Shown piece by piece: positions 30,781 to 39,775 of a stretch of DNA of 64,000 bases. The notes beneath the pieces are model-generated. The model was given only the letters and a program-made list of their open reading frames with translations, made no database searches and was not told the DNA's origin. The stretch is from Mucisphaera sp965279675 (GTDB lineage: Bacteria; Planctomycetota; Phycisphaerae; Phycisphaerales; Phycisphaeraceae). Each line of letters opens with the position of its first letter. The first letter of the stretch is position 1. Position numbers and translations under genes: made by a program. Where the stretch lies: positions 2,542,001 through 2,606,000 of the forward strand of contig NZ_CBDIIJ010000002.1 of assembly GCF_965279675.1 (NCBI RefSeq). Direction: 5' to 3'.

Positions 30781-32547
30781 TCAGAAGTTGGTGGCACGTC
30801 CACCAATGGCCTCGGGGATGATGCGTTCGACTTCGGAGCGGAGGTAGTTGATGACGTCGCGGTCGGCGTCGAAACTCCTGGCTCTTCGAGCGATGCGTTC
30901 GCACTGGGTTATGGACATGGATCGTATCAGCTTCTTGACGCTTGGGATGGCTGGGGGTGTGACTGACATCGAACGCAGGCCCATACCCAGCAGCAGGGGG
31001 GTGAATTCGGGCTCTCCGGCCATTTCTCCGCAGAGGCTGATGCCTATTTTGGCCCTTCTGGCGACCCGGATGACGTCCCGGACGAGGGCGATGACGGCGG
31101 GATGGCCTGCGGAGTAGAGGCTGGCGATCCTCTCATTACTTCGGTCGACGGCGACGGTGTACTGGATGAGGTCGTTGGTGCCGACCGAGAAGAAGTCGGT
31201 TTCCCGGGCGAAGCTGGTGGCCTGGATGGCGGCGGAGGGCACCTCGATCATCATGCCGACTGGGATGTTCTCGTCGAAGGGGATGTTCTGTTCGTCGAGG
31301 TCTTCCTGGACGTCCGAGAAGATCATTTTGGCCTGGCGGAGTTCCATGATGTTGCTGATGAGCGGGAACATGATTCTCACGGGGCCTTCGGCGCTGGCGC
31401 GGAGGATGGCTCGGAGCTGGGTGCGGAAGAGGGGTAGGTTCTGGAGGCAGAGGCGGATGGATCGACAGCCGAGGAAGGGGTTTCGCTCGGAGCTTTCGAT
31501 CGCTCCGAGGCTGGGGGCGATTTTGTCGGCGCCGAGGTCGAGGGTCCGGATGGTGAGTGGGCGTCCGTCTAGGGCGCGGATGGCTTCGGTGTAGCGTTCG
31601 ACCTGTTCGTCTTCGGTGGGGGGGATAGGCGAGGCGAGGAAGAGGAACTCGGTACGGTAGAGGCCGACGCCTGTGGCACCGGCGTTGAGGGCGTCGGCGA
31701 TTTCGGTGGGGAACTCGATGTTGGCGAGCAGTTCGATGTCGACGCCGTCGGTGGTGCGTGCTGGTTCGGACTGTAGTTCGGCGAGTTTAGAGGCGTAGGC
31801 TGCGTACTGGCGTGCGGTCTGCTGGTAGGTGAGGACGGATTCGGCGTCGGGGTTGACGATAACGCGGCCACGGTTGCCGTCGATGATGACGGCGTCGCCG
31901 GTGGTGACGGAGCGTGTCATGTCGCCGAGGCCGACGACGGCGGGGATGCCGAGTGCGTGGGCGAGGATGGCGGTGTGGCTGGTCTGGCCGCCGGCATCGG
32001 TGGCGATAGCCATGATCTTGGAGCGGTCGAGGGTGGCGGTCTGGCTGGGGGTGAGGTCGTGCGCGATGACGACGACGGGTTCGGTGAGGTTTCTGAGCTT
32101 GTCGCGGTCTTCGGGCCGGAGTTCGTCGAGGACACGTCTTTCGAGGTCGGAGATGTCGGAGACGCGGTCGCGGAAGTGCTTGTTTTCCTGTTCGAGGAAG
32201 ACGTCTTCGAGTCTGCGGAGTACGGTTGATACAGCGTATTCGGCGGTGACGCGGTCGGCACGGATGAGGGTGCGGACTTGTTCGAGGAGCTTGTCGTCGC
32301 TGAGCATCCCGATGTGAAAGGCGAAGATGCGTGCGAGCTCGGCACCGAGGGTTTGCTCGGTGTGTTTTTGGAGTTCGCTCAGTTTCTGGATGGAGCGGCT
32401 GACGGCGCGGTCCAGCTGGCTGAGTTCTGCGGAGACCCTGGATGAGGGGATCACGCGGCGTGGCACAGGCTGGTCCTCAGCGTCGAGGACCAGGACCTTG
32501 TGCAGTGCGACGCCGGGTGAAACCGGGATGCCCTGTTTGATCAGCAT
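30781..32547 (-). CDS. ptsI: Phosphoenolpyruvate-protein phosphotransferase (enzyme I)
   Basis: This 588-residue enzyme passes phosphate from PEP to HPr. Seen are GIPVSPGVALHKV at the start, the phospho-histidine site GGQTSHTAILAHALGIPAVV with His191, GVGLYRTEFLF, NPFLGCRSIRLCL, MFPLISNIMELR, DFFSVGTNDLIQYTVAVDRS and SLCGEMAGEPEF. Length is normal (about 570-590). GAGGAG lies upstream of the ATG. It starts 27 nt after metK on the same strand. No HPr or EII gene is in the window; in planctomycetes enzyme I often works in a regulatory rather than transport PTS. Confidence 0.94.
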   Translation of the reverse strand: MLIKQGIPVSPGVALHKVLVLDAEDQPVPRRVIPSSRVSAELSQLDRAVSRSIQKLSELQKHTEQTLGAELARIFAFHIGMLSDDKLLEQVRTLIRADRVTAEYAVSTVLRRLEDVFLEQENKHFRDRVSDISDLERRVLDELRPEDRDKLRNLTEPVVVIAHDLTPSQTATLDRSKIMAIATDAGGQTSHTAILAHALGIPAVVGLGDMTRSVTTGDAVIIDGNRGRVIVNPDAESVLTYQQTARQYAAYASKLAELQSEPARTTDGVDIELLANIEFPTEIADALNAGATGVGLYRTEFLFLASPIPPTEDEQVERYTEAIRALDGRPLTIRTLDLGADKIAPSLGAIESSERNPFLGCRSIRLCLQNLPLFRTQLRAILRASAEGPVRIMFPLISNIMELRQAKMIFSDVQEDLDEQNIPFDENIPVGMMIEVPSAAIQATSFARETDFFSVGTNDLIQYTVAVDRSNERIASLYSAGHPAVIALVRDVIRVARRAKIGISLCGEMAGEPEFTPLLLGMGLRSMSVTPPAIPSVKKLIRSMSITQCERIARRARSFDADRDVINYLRSEVERIIPEAIGGRATNF

Positions 32548-32574
32548 GCCCGAGTGCTCCTCAGGCTCGTTGGC

Positions 32575-33798
32575 TTAGCGGAGGGCCCGAGCGAGCTTGT
32601 TGGCGAGGTCGGTTTTTTCCCAGGTGAAGGTATCGTACTTCTTCCCGTTGACGGTGACGGAGCCGGGCTTGCGGCCGAAGTGGCCGTGCGCGGCGGTGAC
32701 GCCGAAGATGGGGTTGCGGAGCTTGAGGTGCTGGAGGATGCCGCGAGGCGTGAGGGGGAAGATGTCGGTGACGGCCTTGGCGAGGTCGTGTTCATCGACC
32801 TTGGCGGTGCCGAAGCAGTCGATGTTGACGGAGGTGGGCTGGGCGACGCCGATGGCGTAGGAGAGCTGGACTTCGCACTGGTCAGCGAGCCCGGCGGCGA
32901 CGACGTTCTTGGCGACGTAGCGGGCCATGTAGGCGGCTGAGCGGTCGACCTTTGAGGGGTCTTTGCCGGAGAAGGCTCCGCCGCCGTGGCGGCCGCGGCC
33001 GCCGTAGGTGTCGACGATGATTTTGCGACCGGTGAGGCCGACGTCGCCGTGGGGGCCGCCGACCTCGAACTGGCCGGTGGGGTTGACGTGGATCTTGACC
33101 TTGGAGGCGTCGTAGAGACGCTTGGGCATGATCGGGTTGATGATGTGCTTGATGACCTGTTGCTTGAGCTGGGCCTGCTTCTTAGCGCCGTTCCAGTCGG
33201 CGGTGTGCTGGGTCGAGAGGACGACGGTGTCGATGCGTGCGGGCTTGCCCTTGTCGTTGTACTCGACGGTTACCTGGCTCTTGGCGTCGGGGCGGAGTCC
33301 TTTGATCTTGTTGCTGCGGCGGATCTTGGCGTGCTGCTCGACGAGTCGGTGGGAGAGGTCGATGGGCAGGGGCATGAGGCTGGGGGTTTCGCGGCAGGCG
33401 AAGCCGAACATGAGTCCCTGGTCGCCGGCTCCGGGTTCTTTCTTAGAGACGCCTCGGCTGATGTCGGCGGACTGTCCGTGGAAGGTGCGGACGACACCAC
33501 AGCCTTCGGCATCGAAGCGCATGCCGATGTCGCCGGCGTAGCCGATATCGGCGAGGGTTTTGCGGGCGACGTCTTCGACGTCGTTCAGGGCGGCGACGGC
33601 CTTGGGTGTGTGGACGGTGATTTCGCCGCCGATGACGACGAGGCCGGTGGTGCACATGGTTTCGCAGGCGACGCGGGCTTGGGGGTCGAATCCGATGAGG
33701 AGGTCGAGGACGGCGTCGGAGATCTGGTCGGAGACCTTGTCGGGGTGTCCCATGGAGACGGATTCGCTGGTGAACATGTGGTGGCCGCGCTTGGGCAT
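32575..33798 (-). CDS. metK: S-adenosylmethionine synthase
   Basis: This 407-residue enzyme makes SAM from methionine and ATP. Signatures include FTSESVSMGHPDKVSDQISD (Gly17-Lys21 holds GHPDK), GACDQGLMFGFA-like GAGDQGLMFGFAC, and GGGAFSGKDPSKVDRSAAYM. The last is the P-loop-like glycine-rich motif of the family. The dimer and metal-binding residues appear intact. AGGAAGGA lies about 13 nt before the ATG. The upstream divergent gap was examined for a SAM riboswitch, and no recognisable one was found. Confidence 0.96.
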   Translation of the reverse strand: MPKRGHHMFTSESVSMGHPDKVSDQISDAVLDLLIGFDPQARVACETMCTTGLVVIGGEITVHTPKAVAALNDVEDVARKTLADIGYAGDIGMRFDAEGCGVVRTFHGQSADISRGVSKKEPGAGDQGLMFGFACRETPSLMPLPIDLSHRLVEQHAKIRRSNKIKGLRPDAKSQVTVEYNDKGKPARIDTVVLSTQHTADWNGAKKQAQLKQQVIKHIINPIMPKRLYDASKVKIHVNPTGQFEVGGPHGDVGLTGRKIIVDTYGGRGRHGGGAFSGKDPSKVDRSAAYMARYVAKNVVAAGLADQCEVQLSYAIGVAQPTSVNIDCFGTAKVDEHDLAKAVTDIFPLTPRGILQHLKLRNPIFGVTAAHGHFGRKPGSVTVNGKKYDTFTWEKTDLANKLARALR

Positions 33799-33997
33799 GA
33801 TCTCTTGGTGTCCTTCCTGGGGACTAGGGGGAAATTGGATTAGCCCGGTTTTTTAGCGGTTTTAGGGCGTTTCGGCAACCGGCGGGAGGACCGATAACTG
33901 GTGGGCGTTCGATTCGGTGCGATCGCTACAGACGTCATGAACCGATAGAGCGATGGAATGGGATTGTTTTGACCCTGCTTGTTTCAGGAGCAACCTT
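33799..33997. other. Divergent intergenic region metK / coiled-coil gene
   Basis: This gap holds the metK leader and the upstream region of the coiled-coil gene. AT-rich runs (TTTTTTAGCGGTTTTAG on the plus strand) lie next to metK. TATCGGT occurs twice on the minus strand about 50 nt apart. No confident promoter pair or riboswitch is visible. Confidence 0.4.
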
Positions 33998-35833
33998 GTG
34001 AGCACACCGCAGCTTTCCGTCGAAACGAACTATCTGGATGTGAACACGGCCCGGGGGCTGCAGGCTGAGCTTTCACAGGCGGTGGAACGGGCCCATCAGG
34101 AGCGGCTGCGTCTGTTGCGGCTGATCCGCGAGTTTGAGGCTCGGCTGTCTGAGGTGGGGACGCCTATTCCTGCGGCGAAGGTTCAGAAGCTGGCGGATCG
34201 GATTGCTGCCCTGGACAAGGTGGTGGGGCGACGGTTATCGGAGCTTGATGGCCAGCACGCGGTGACGGATCAGCGTCGGCGTGAGATGGAGCAGCTGATT
34301 GATGCGGCGGGTGAGGCCAGAGAGGGGCTCGCGGCGGCGGATCGTCAGCATCGGGAGCTTGAGACCCGGGTGGCCGGGCTTGCGGTCGAGCTTGAGCGGA
34401 AGCTGGCTGAGGGGACTCACAAGCTGAGTGCTCAGGCCGAGGACCTGGCGCGGCCGTTCCGGGAGTCGTTGGCGGCTGAGCAGGAGCAGGCTCGGCAGCG
34501 GATGAAGCTGGATATCGAGGAAGAGAGTCGTCCTCTGGCTGAGCGGGTGAGTCAGTTGATGTCGCACACGGAGCGCAAGCTCGATGAGCAGGCGGCTGAT
34601 TTTGCGTCGCGGTTGGATCATCTGGCAGAGGCTCGTATAGAGCGTCAGCGGGCCTCGCTTGAGGAGCAGTTCCAGGCGTTGTCGCAGGGGCTAGAGGATC
34701 GGTTTGCTCGGGCGGCGGGTAAGGTGCGGGAGCAGGCGGAGGCGGTTCTTGAGCAGAGCAAGGATCGGCTGGACGGGGATCTGAGCCGGTTTACGCATGA
34801 CGTACAGCAGCGTGGTGCGGAGTTGCTGGAGATGTCACAGCAGAAGCTGACAGCGGGCGTGGATTCGATGGTTGAGCAGCTGGGTGAGAAGATCCGGCGT
34901 CAGGTGGAACGTGTGGCCCGGGAGGCGGAATCGAGTGCGGACGGCCTGATCCATCAGGCTCAGCAGCAGGCGGAGACGCGGCTGCGGGGTGTGGAGCAGG
35001 CGATCGAGCAGCGGAGTTCCCAGATCATGCAGCAGATTGATCAGCTGCATAAGTCGCTGAACACGCGGCTGGATGATGCTCGCTCTGAGCATGAGGGTCG
35101 TGCGGATGCGATGGCTGAGCAGTCGCTCAGCAATCTGCGGCGGCGGCTGGCTGAAGCATCGGCGAAGGCTCGTGAAGAGGCGAATGACGCTGTGGTTGAA
35201 CTCAACAGCGAGATGACGTGTCGGACGGACGAGATGCTGGCGGGTTACCGTAACCAGGCGAACGAGTCGCTGGCGAGCATCCGGGCGAAGGCGGATGAGG
35301 CGGTTGAGCCGTTGACCAAGCATTGCGCGGAGCGTGTGAAGGAGATGCGTTCTCAGATCGTGTCGATCTTCGAGGGCGAGCAGTCTTCGCTTCAGTCGCG
35401 GATCGGTGAGCTGCGTGAGTCCTCTCATGCGATGATCTCGCTGGTTGAGAGTCAGTTGCGGCGTCGGGTGGAGTCGGTGCGGCCGACGATCGCCGACGAG
35501 TTGGCTCAGGCTCAGGTGGCGATTGAGACGCGGATTGGTCAGGCAGAGCAGCAGGCGGATGCGATCATTGAAGCGGGCGAGCGTCGGATCAGTGAGCGGT
35601 TGAGTTCGCTTCGTCCGCAGCTGTTGAAGCTGACGCAGCAGGCGGATCAGTCGGTGCGTGAGGCGCTGGCGAAGGTTCGTCAGGCGGCGGATCGGGCGGC
35701 GTGGCCGGAGGGTGCCGGGGGTGAATCCTCGAAGCCGGTGGTGCCTGCGGAGAAGGTTCAGGGTGCGTTGCCGGCAATGGCTCAGAAGGTTGGCAAGGGC
35801 GTGGGGCAGGCGCAGCAGTCGGAAGCGGCCTGA
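33998..35833 (+). CDS. Long cytoplasmic coiled-coil protein
   Basis: This 611-residue protein is almost entirely heptad-patterned helix, rich in Glu, Gln, Ala, Arg and Leu, with no membrane segment, signal peptide or Cys-rich motif. Repeating stretches such as LREQAEAVLEQSKDRLDGDL-like units and EQAIEQRSSQIMQQIDQLHK suggest a rod or filament-forming protein, broadly like apolipoprotein-A or crescentin-type coiled coils. I know of no specific family. GTG 33998 has AGGAG at 33986-33990 with a 7-nt spacer; the open frame upstream from 33953 lacks a ribosome site. It is monocistronic with a strong terminator. A role in cell shape, membrane binding or nucleoid organisation is possible but unproven. 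Confidence 0.75.
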   Translation: MSTPQLSVETNYLDVNTARGLQAELSQAVERAHQERLRLLRLIREFEARLSEVGTPIPAAKVQKLADRIAALDKVVGRRLSELDGQHAVTDQRRREMEQLIDAAGEAREGLAAADRQHRELETRVAGLAVELERKLAEGTHKLSAQAEDLARPFRESLAAEQEQARQRMKLDIEEESRPLAERVSQLMSHTERKLDEQAADFASRLDHLAEARIERQRASLEEQFQALSQGLEDRFARAAGKVREQAEAVLEQSKDRLDGDLSRFTHDVQQRGAELLEMSQQKLTAGVDSMVEQLGEKIRRQVERVAREAESSADGLIHQAQQQAETRLRGVEQAIEQRSSQIMQQIDQLHKSLNTRLDDARSEHEGRADAMAEQSLSNLRRRLAEASAKAREEANDAVVELNSEMTCRTDEMLAGYRNQANESLASIRAKADEAVEPLTKHCAERVKEMRSQIVSIFEGEQSSLQSRIGELRESSHAMISLVESQLRRRVESVRPTIADELAQAQVAIETRIGQAEQQADAIIEAGERRISERLSSLRPQLLKLTQQADQSVREALAKVRQAADRAAWPEGAGGESSKPVVPAEKVQGALPAMAQKVGKGVGQAQQSEAA

Positions 35834-35857
35834 CCGGTGCCTACTTCGGATTAATGG

Positions 35858-35897
35858 AACACCCCGTGGACGATGCGTCCTCGGGGTGTTTTTCTTT
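35858..35897 (+). terminator. Strong Rho-independent terminator
   Basis: AACACCCCG (35858-35866) pairs with CGGGGTGTT (35882-35890), extended inward by GGAC/GTCC after a T-T mismatch, with loop GATGC. TTTCTTT follows. It lies 24 nt after the coiled-coil gene. Confidence 0.9.
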
Positions 35898-35939
35898 GCG
35901 GGGGTGTTGATCGACTTGAGGGGGTTATGCTGAGGCGTT

Positions 35940-35969
35940 AGACTTGATCGTAAGTCTTTTTTGTCTTTT
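35940..35969 (+). terminator. Possible second terminator upstream of fumC
   Basis: AGACTT-GATCGT-AAGTCT followed by TTTTTGTCTTTT. The stem is weak (6 bp, AT-rich). It may back up the terminator 50 nt upstream, or be an attenuator-like element in the fumC leader. Confidence 0.35.
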
Positions 35970-36002
35970 GTTATTTCGCCTTAGGCCAGACTGGAGTTAG
36001 CC

Positions 36003-37421
36003 ATGAACGCTGCTGCTGGGACCCGGATTGAGAAGGATTCGATGGGGGAGATGCCTGTGCCTGCTGATGCGCTGTATGGGGCATCGACGGCGCGTGCGGT
36101 GGACAATTTTCCGGTGGCGAACCGGCCGTTGTCGGGAGCGGTGCTGCATGCCTTCGGGCATCTGAAGGCAGCCTGTGCGGAGGCGAATCGTGAACTGGGC
36201 AAGCTGGATGGGAAGCTGGCGGATGCGATCATCGCGGCGGCGGATGAGGTGGCCGAGGGCAAGTGGGATGCGCATTTCCCGGTGGACATCTACCAGACGG
36301 GGTCTGGGACCAGCACGAACATGAACGCGAACGAGGTGATCGCGACGCTTGCCAACGAGAAGCTGGGGCTTGGTCGTCATGTGAAGGCGGAAGGTGGGGT
36401 GCACCCGAACGACCATGTGAACATGGGGCAGTCGAGCAATGACACGTTTCCGACGGCGATGCACATCGCGGCGGCGTTGTCGATTCAGGGGAATCTGCTG
36501 CCGAAACTGAAGAAGCTCAAGGGTGGTCTGGATGCGAAGGCGACGCAGTGGGATCGGATCATCAAGACGGGGCGAACGCACCTGATGGATGCGACGCCTA
36601 TTCGTGTGGGACAGGTGTTCGGTGGGTATGCGGCGCAGATCGGCTGGTCGATCGATCGGGCTGAGTGGGCACTTAAGGAGGTACTGGCGAACATGCCGAT
36701 CGGCGGGACGGCGGTGGGTACCGGGATCAACACGGACGCGGCGTTTGCGGAGAAGGTTTGTGTGTCGTTGTCGCGGCGGGCGGGCGTGACGTTTACCGAG
36801 GCGGAGAATCACCCGGAGGCGCAGGCGGCGAAGGATTCTTTTGTGTCGGCGCATGGTCATCTCAAGACGGTGGCAACGTCGATGACGAAGATCGCGAATG
36901 ACATTCGGCATTTGGGCAGTGGCCCGCGTTGTGGGATCGGTGAGCTGGTGCTGCCTGCGATTCAGCCTGGGTCGTCGATCATGCCGGGCAAGGTGAATCC
37001 GGTGATCTGTGAGTCGATGATTCAGGTGGCGTGCCGTGTGATTGGCAATGATGCCGTGGTAACGACCTCCGGGCTGGGCGGGATCGGGTCGGTGTTCGAG
37101 CTGAACGTGGCGATGCCCGTGATGATCGAGGCGTTCCTGGAATCGGTGGAGTTGCTTGGGAATGTGAGTGAGGTCTTCCACGACAAGCTGCTGGTGGATC
37201 TGGAAGTGGACGAGCAGCGGTGCACGGAACTGCTGGAGCAGAGTCTGATGACGATTACGGCTTTGGCGCCTGAGGTTGGGTACGACCGTTGTGCTGCCCT
37301 GGCGAAGCAGGCTCACAATGAAAATAAGACGATCAAGGAGCTTGTGGGCGAGTTGGAGCTGATGCCGGCTGAGCGTCTGGCCGAGTTAATGGACTACGAC
37401 AAGATGACGCGGCCGGATTGA
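36003..37421 (+). CDS. fumC: Class II fumarate hydratase
   Basis: This 472-residue TCA-cycle enzyme interconverts fumarate and malate. Seen are RIEKDSMGEMPVPADALYGA, YQTGSGTSTNMNANEVIA, HVNMGQSSNDTFPTAMHIA, GRTHLMDATPIRVGQVF, and the superfamily signature GSSIMPGKVNPV at residues 323-334 with the flexible catalytic Ser loop. Length matches FumC (about 465). ATG 36003 has GGAG at 35993-35996. It ends 15 nt from the convergent acyltransferase gene, with no visible terminator between them. Confidence 0.96.
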   Translation: MNAAAGTRIEKDSMGEMPVPADALYGASTARAVDNFPVANRPLSGAVLHAFGHLKAACAEANRELGKLDGKLADAIIAAADEVAEGKWDAHFPVDIYQTGSGTSTNMNANEVIATLANEKLGLGRHVKAEGGVHPNDHVNMGQSSNDTFPTAMHIAAALSIQGNLLPKLKKLKGGLDAKATQWDRIIKTGRTHLMDATPIRVGQVFGGYAAQIGWSIDRAEWALKEVLANMPIGGTAVGTGINTDAAFAEKVCVSLSRRAGVTFTEAENHPEAQAAKDSFVSAHGHLKTVATSMTKIANDIRHLGSGPRCGIGELVLPAIQPGSSIMPGKVNPVICESMIQVACRVIGNDAVVTTSGLGGIGSVFELNVAMPVMIEAFLESVELLGNVSEVFHDKLLVDLEVDEQRCTELLEQSLMTITALAPEVGYDRCAALAKQAHNENKTIKELVGELELMPAERLAELMDYDKMTRPD

Positions 37422-37436
37422 GGTTGCGTCGTCGGA

Positions 37437-38549
37437 CTAATGGTCTGCGGTTGGCTTCTGTTGCCAGGCGAAGCGGTGCTTGAGTTTGAGGAATGGTGTT
37501 TCGTAGAAGCGGTAGCTGATTTCGGCCATTATCAGGGTGATGACCAGGCCGAGGAGGAATAGTGAGCCAGACCACTGGAGAATGCTGACTCGGTCGATGG
37601 TTTCGCGAGCGATGTGAAGTGCGAACATATGGAAGAGGTACATGCCGTAGCTGATGGCACCGATTCTGGCGATGGGGCCCAAGCCCAGTGGCCTTGCCAA
37701 GAGGTGCTTTTCATGCACGACGAGCGATCCAAGCCAGATGGTCATCAACAGCTGAATGATGAGTCTTGGCGTGCCTGAGATATCGGGGGGAGCGAAGTGG
37801 ATGGCGGTGATCAGTAAAGCTCCCCATAAGAGGCCAGCGAGCTTGTGGCTGGTCAGGTGATAGATGCAGGCAAATGATCGCCCGTGGTGTAGCAGGTGAG
37901 CGAGAAGGACACCTAACAGTATGGGTGTGAAGGTGGCATCGAGTATGTGAAGGTCGGGTTCGGAGCCGACTGTTGATCGCCAGAGATTGTCTGTCAGGCC
38001 GTAGTTGATAGCTTGGTTGACGGCAAGAAAGGCTGCGAGAAGCGTATAAACAAGCAAGGGGGGCAGGAATTTCTCGGCAAGCGGCCAGAGCAGATAGAAC
38101 TGCTCTTCAGCAGCAAGTGACCATGTCATACCCATGTTGGGGGTGCCGGTGTGTAGCCAGTTGCTTGTGTAGGTGGCGAAGTAGGGCAGGTCTTGGAAAT
38201 ACTGTTGTGATTCTGCCAGACCGGGCATGAGCAGGTACAAGACTGCCAGTGCTAAAAGCAAGCCATAGTAGATAGGGAAGATGCGCAGCGATCTTCGCAT
38301 ATAAAAGTCGCGAAGGGAGATCTGCTTGCGCTGATCCTTCTCCCGGAGTAGGAGGGTGACAATCAGAAATCCCGAGAGGACAAAAAAGAGATCGACTCCG
38401 AGGAATCCTCGTGCGAGCAGTGTGGTTGGTTGTGGCCCGCTGTGGTGCCAGATAACGGCGACAATAGCCAGGCATCTGACGCCATCCAAGCTGCCGAAGT
38501 GCTTCCGGTCGAGATACTCTTTGTGTTTATTGCTTAGCGCAGTATTCAC
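37437..38549 (-). CDS. Acyltransferase 3 family membrane protein (OafA/YrhL type)
   Basis: This 370-residue polytopic membrane protein has about ten helices and the family opening SLDGVRCLAIVAVIWHHSGP, whose His is catalytic in the family. RDFYMRRSLRIFPIYYGLLL and WSLAAEEQFYLLWPLAEKFL are also typical. Members O-acetylate or acylate surface polysaccharides, Nod factors or peptidoglycan; the target here is unknown. The GTG start (38549) has no clear ribosome site. Base composition is clearly lower in GC than both neighbours, and the 63-nt gap before it is AT-rich, hinting at horizontal acquisition. It could modify the polymer made by the EPS operon, but the distance gives no direct support. 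Confidence 0.87.
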   Translation of the reverse strand: MNTALSNKHKEYLDRKHFGSLDGVRCLAIVAVIWHHSGPQPTTLLARGFLGVDLFFVLSGFLIVTLLLREKDQRKQISLRDFYMRRSLRIFPIYYGLLLALAVLYLLMPGLAESQQYFQDLPYFATYTSNWLHTGTPNMGMTWSLAAEEQFYLLWPLAEKFLPPLLVYTLLAAFLAVNQAINYGLTDNLWRSTVGSEPDLHILDATFTPILLGVLLAHLLHHGRSFACIYHLTSHKLAGLLWGALLITAIHFAPPDISGTPRLIIQLLMTIWLGSLVVHEKHLLARPLGLGPIARIGAISYGMYLFHMFALHIARETIDRVSILQWSGSLFLLGLVITLIMAEISYRFYETPFLKLKHRFAWQQKPTADH

Positions 38550-38612
38550 TTATCGGTGCTTGTTACGTTTGGTTTGCGGCTATTACTTATTGATGTGTTG
38601 TAGCATCGGCTA

Positions 38613-39737
38613 TCAGAGAAATGATGCCTTAGATGTTGTTGCGGGTATGAGGTGTTTGCCAGCCCCCAAGCCGATAACGACTTCCGTATCAACCCTTAGC
38701 GTGCTGGGCACCCGTGCCATGGCGATGGGGCCGGGTTGGGTGGGGACCATGCAGCCAGAGGTGATGTGGCCGATGGTCTGGTCGTTCTGGAGGACGGGGT
38801 CACCTTGTCTGGGGGTGCGGCGGCCTTCGAGGCGGAGGCCGATGATCTGTTCTGCGGGGCCTTCGGCTTGGATCTTTTCGAGGGCGTCCTGGCCGATGAA
38901 GCGGGGGATCTGGGGGCCGTCTGGGTCAGGTTCCGAGAGGGTGACGGCGAAGCCGAGGCCGGCGGTGAAGGGGTCGGTCTGGGCGTCGATCTCGTGGCCG
39001 TAGAGGGGCATGCCGGCTTCGATGCGGAGGGTGTCTCGGGCGGCGAGGCCGGCGGGTTTGATGTTGAGTCCCCGTTTATCGGCTTCCTTGCGGAGCAGAT
39101 CAACGGCACGGTTGGCGAGTGAAGCGGGCATGATGACTTCGACGCCGTCTTCGCCGGTGTAGCCGGTGCGTGAGAGGGTGAGTTTGTAGAGCAGCAGATT
39201 CTTGACGACGAAGCTGTAGCGTTTGAGTTGGCTGATACCAGTGGATACGGATTCGAGGATCTGGATGGCCTGGGGGCCCTGCAGAGCGACCATGGCGGTT
39301 TTCTGTGTATGGTCTTTGACGGTGGCTTTGAAACCGTTGGCTTCGACAGTATCAGCGGTGTGGTCGAGGAAGGCCTGGCGGTTGGAGGCGTTGACGACGA
39401 GGAGCCAGTGTTCGGGGTAGCGGTAGATGAGGGCGTCGTCGATGATGCCGCCTTGCTCGTTGCAGATGAGCGTATAGCGGCAGGTGTTCTCCTGCATCGT
39501 GGAGATGCGTCTTGTCAGGAGTGTTTCGAGCAGTCGTCGGGCGTCTCTGCCTTTGAACTCGATGCGGCCCATGTGAGAGACGTCGAAGAGGGAGACGGCG
39601 GTGCGGGTGTGCTCGTGTTCAGCGAGGGCGGAGCCGTAGCTCAGGGGCATATGCCAGCCGGCGAAATCGACGAGGCGGGCTCCGGTTTCTTCGTGGTAGG
39701 CGTGGAAGGGACTGCGAAGGAGGGTGTCTGTGGGCAT
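38613..39737 (-). CDS. gcvT: Aminomethyltransferase (glycine cleavage T protein)
   Basis: This 374-residue T protein takes the aminomethyl group from lipoyl-H protein to tetrahydrofolate, releasing ammonia. Seen are LRSPFHAYHEETGARLVDFA, GWHMPLSYG, SLFDVSHMGRIEFKG, NEQGGIIDDALIYRY, WLLVVNASNR, ALQGPQA, SRTGYTGEDGVEV and GLAARDTLRIEAGMPLYGHE. Length is normal. gcvH and gcvP are not in the window. The ATG lacks a ribosome site but has TACCGT exactly 6 nt upstream, so it is probably leaderless and transcribed separately from ftsI, which ends 38 nt before it. Confidence 0.95.
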   Translation of the reverse strand: MPTDTLLRSPFHAYHEETGARLVDFAGWHMPLSYGSALAEHEHTRTAVSLFDVSHMGRIEFKGRDARRLLETLLTRRISTMQENTCRYTLICNEQGGIIDDALIYRYPEHWLLVVNASNRQAFLDHTADTVEANGFKATVKDHTQKTAMVALQGPQAIQILESVSTGISQLKRYSFVVKNLLLYKLTLSRTGYTGEDGVEVIMPASLANRAVDLLRKEADKRGLNIKPAGLAARDTLRIEAGMPLYGHEIDAQTDPFTAGLGFAVTLSEPDPDGPQIPRFIGQDALEKIQAEGPAEQIIGLRLEGRRTPRQGDPVLQNDQTIGHITSGCMVPTQPGPIAMARVPSTLRVDTEVVIGLGAGKHLIPATTSKASFL

Positions 39738-39743
39738 GGGGGC

Positions 39744-39749
39744 ACGGTA
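39744..39749 (-). promoter_or_regulatory. Putative -10 box for leaderless gcvT
   Basis: TACCGT on the minus strand, then GCCCCC, then the gcvT ATG. The spacing would put +1 at the A of the start codon. No good -35 is visible. Confidence 0.4.
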
Positions 39750-39775
39750 GCGGGTCGAACAGCTTCTTGCTGGCC

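Noticed and set aside
33799..33997. SAM riboswitch upstream of metK
   Set aside because: GGCAACC occurs on the plus strand (CGGCAACCGG), which is the wrong strand for metK, and the other conserved SAM-I, SAM-II or SAM/SAH elements could not be matched on either strand.
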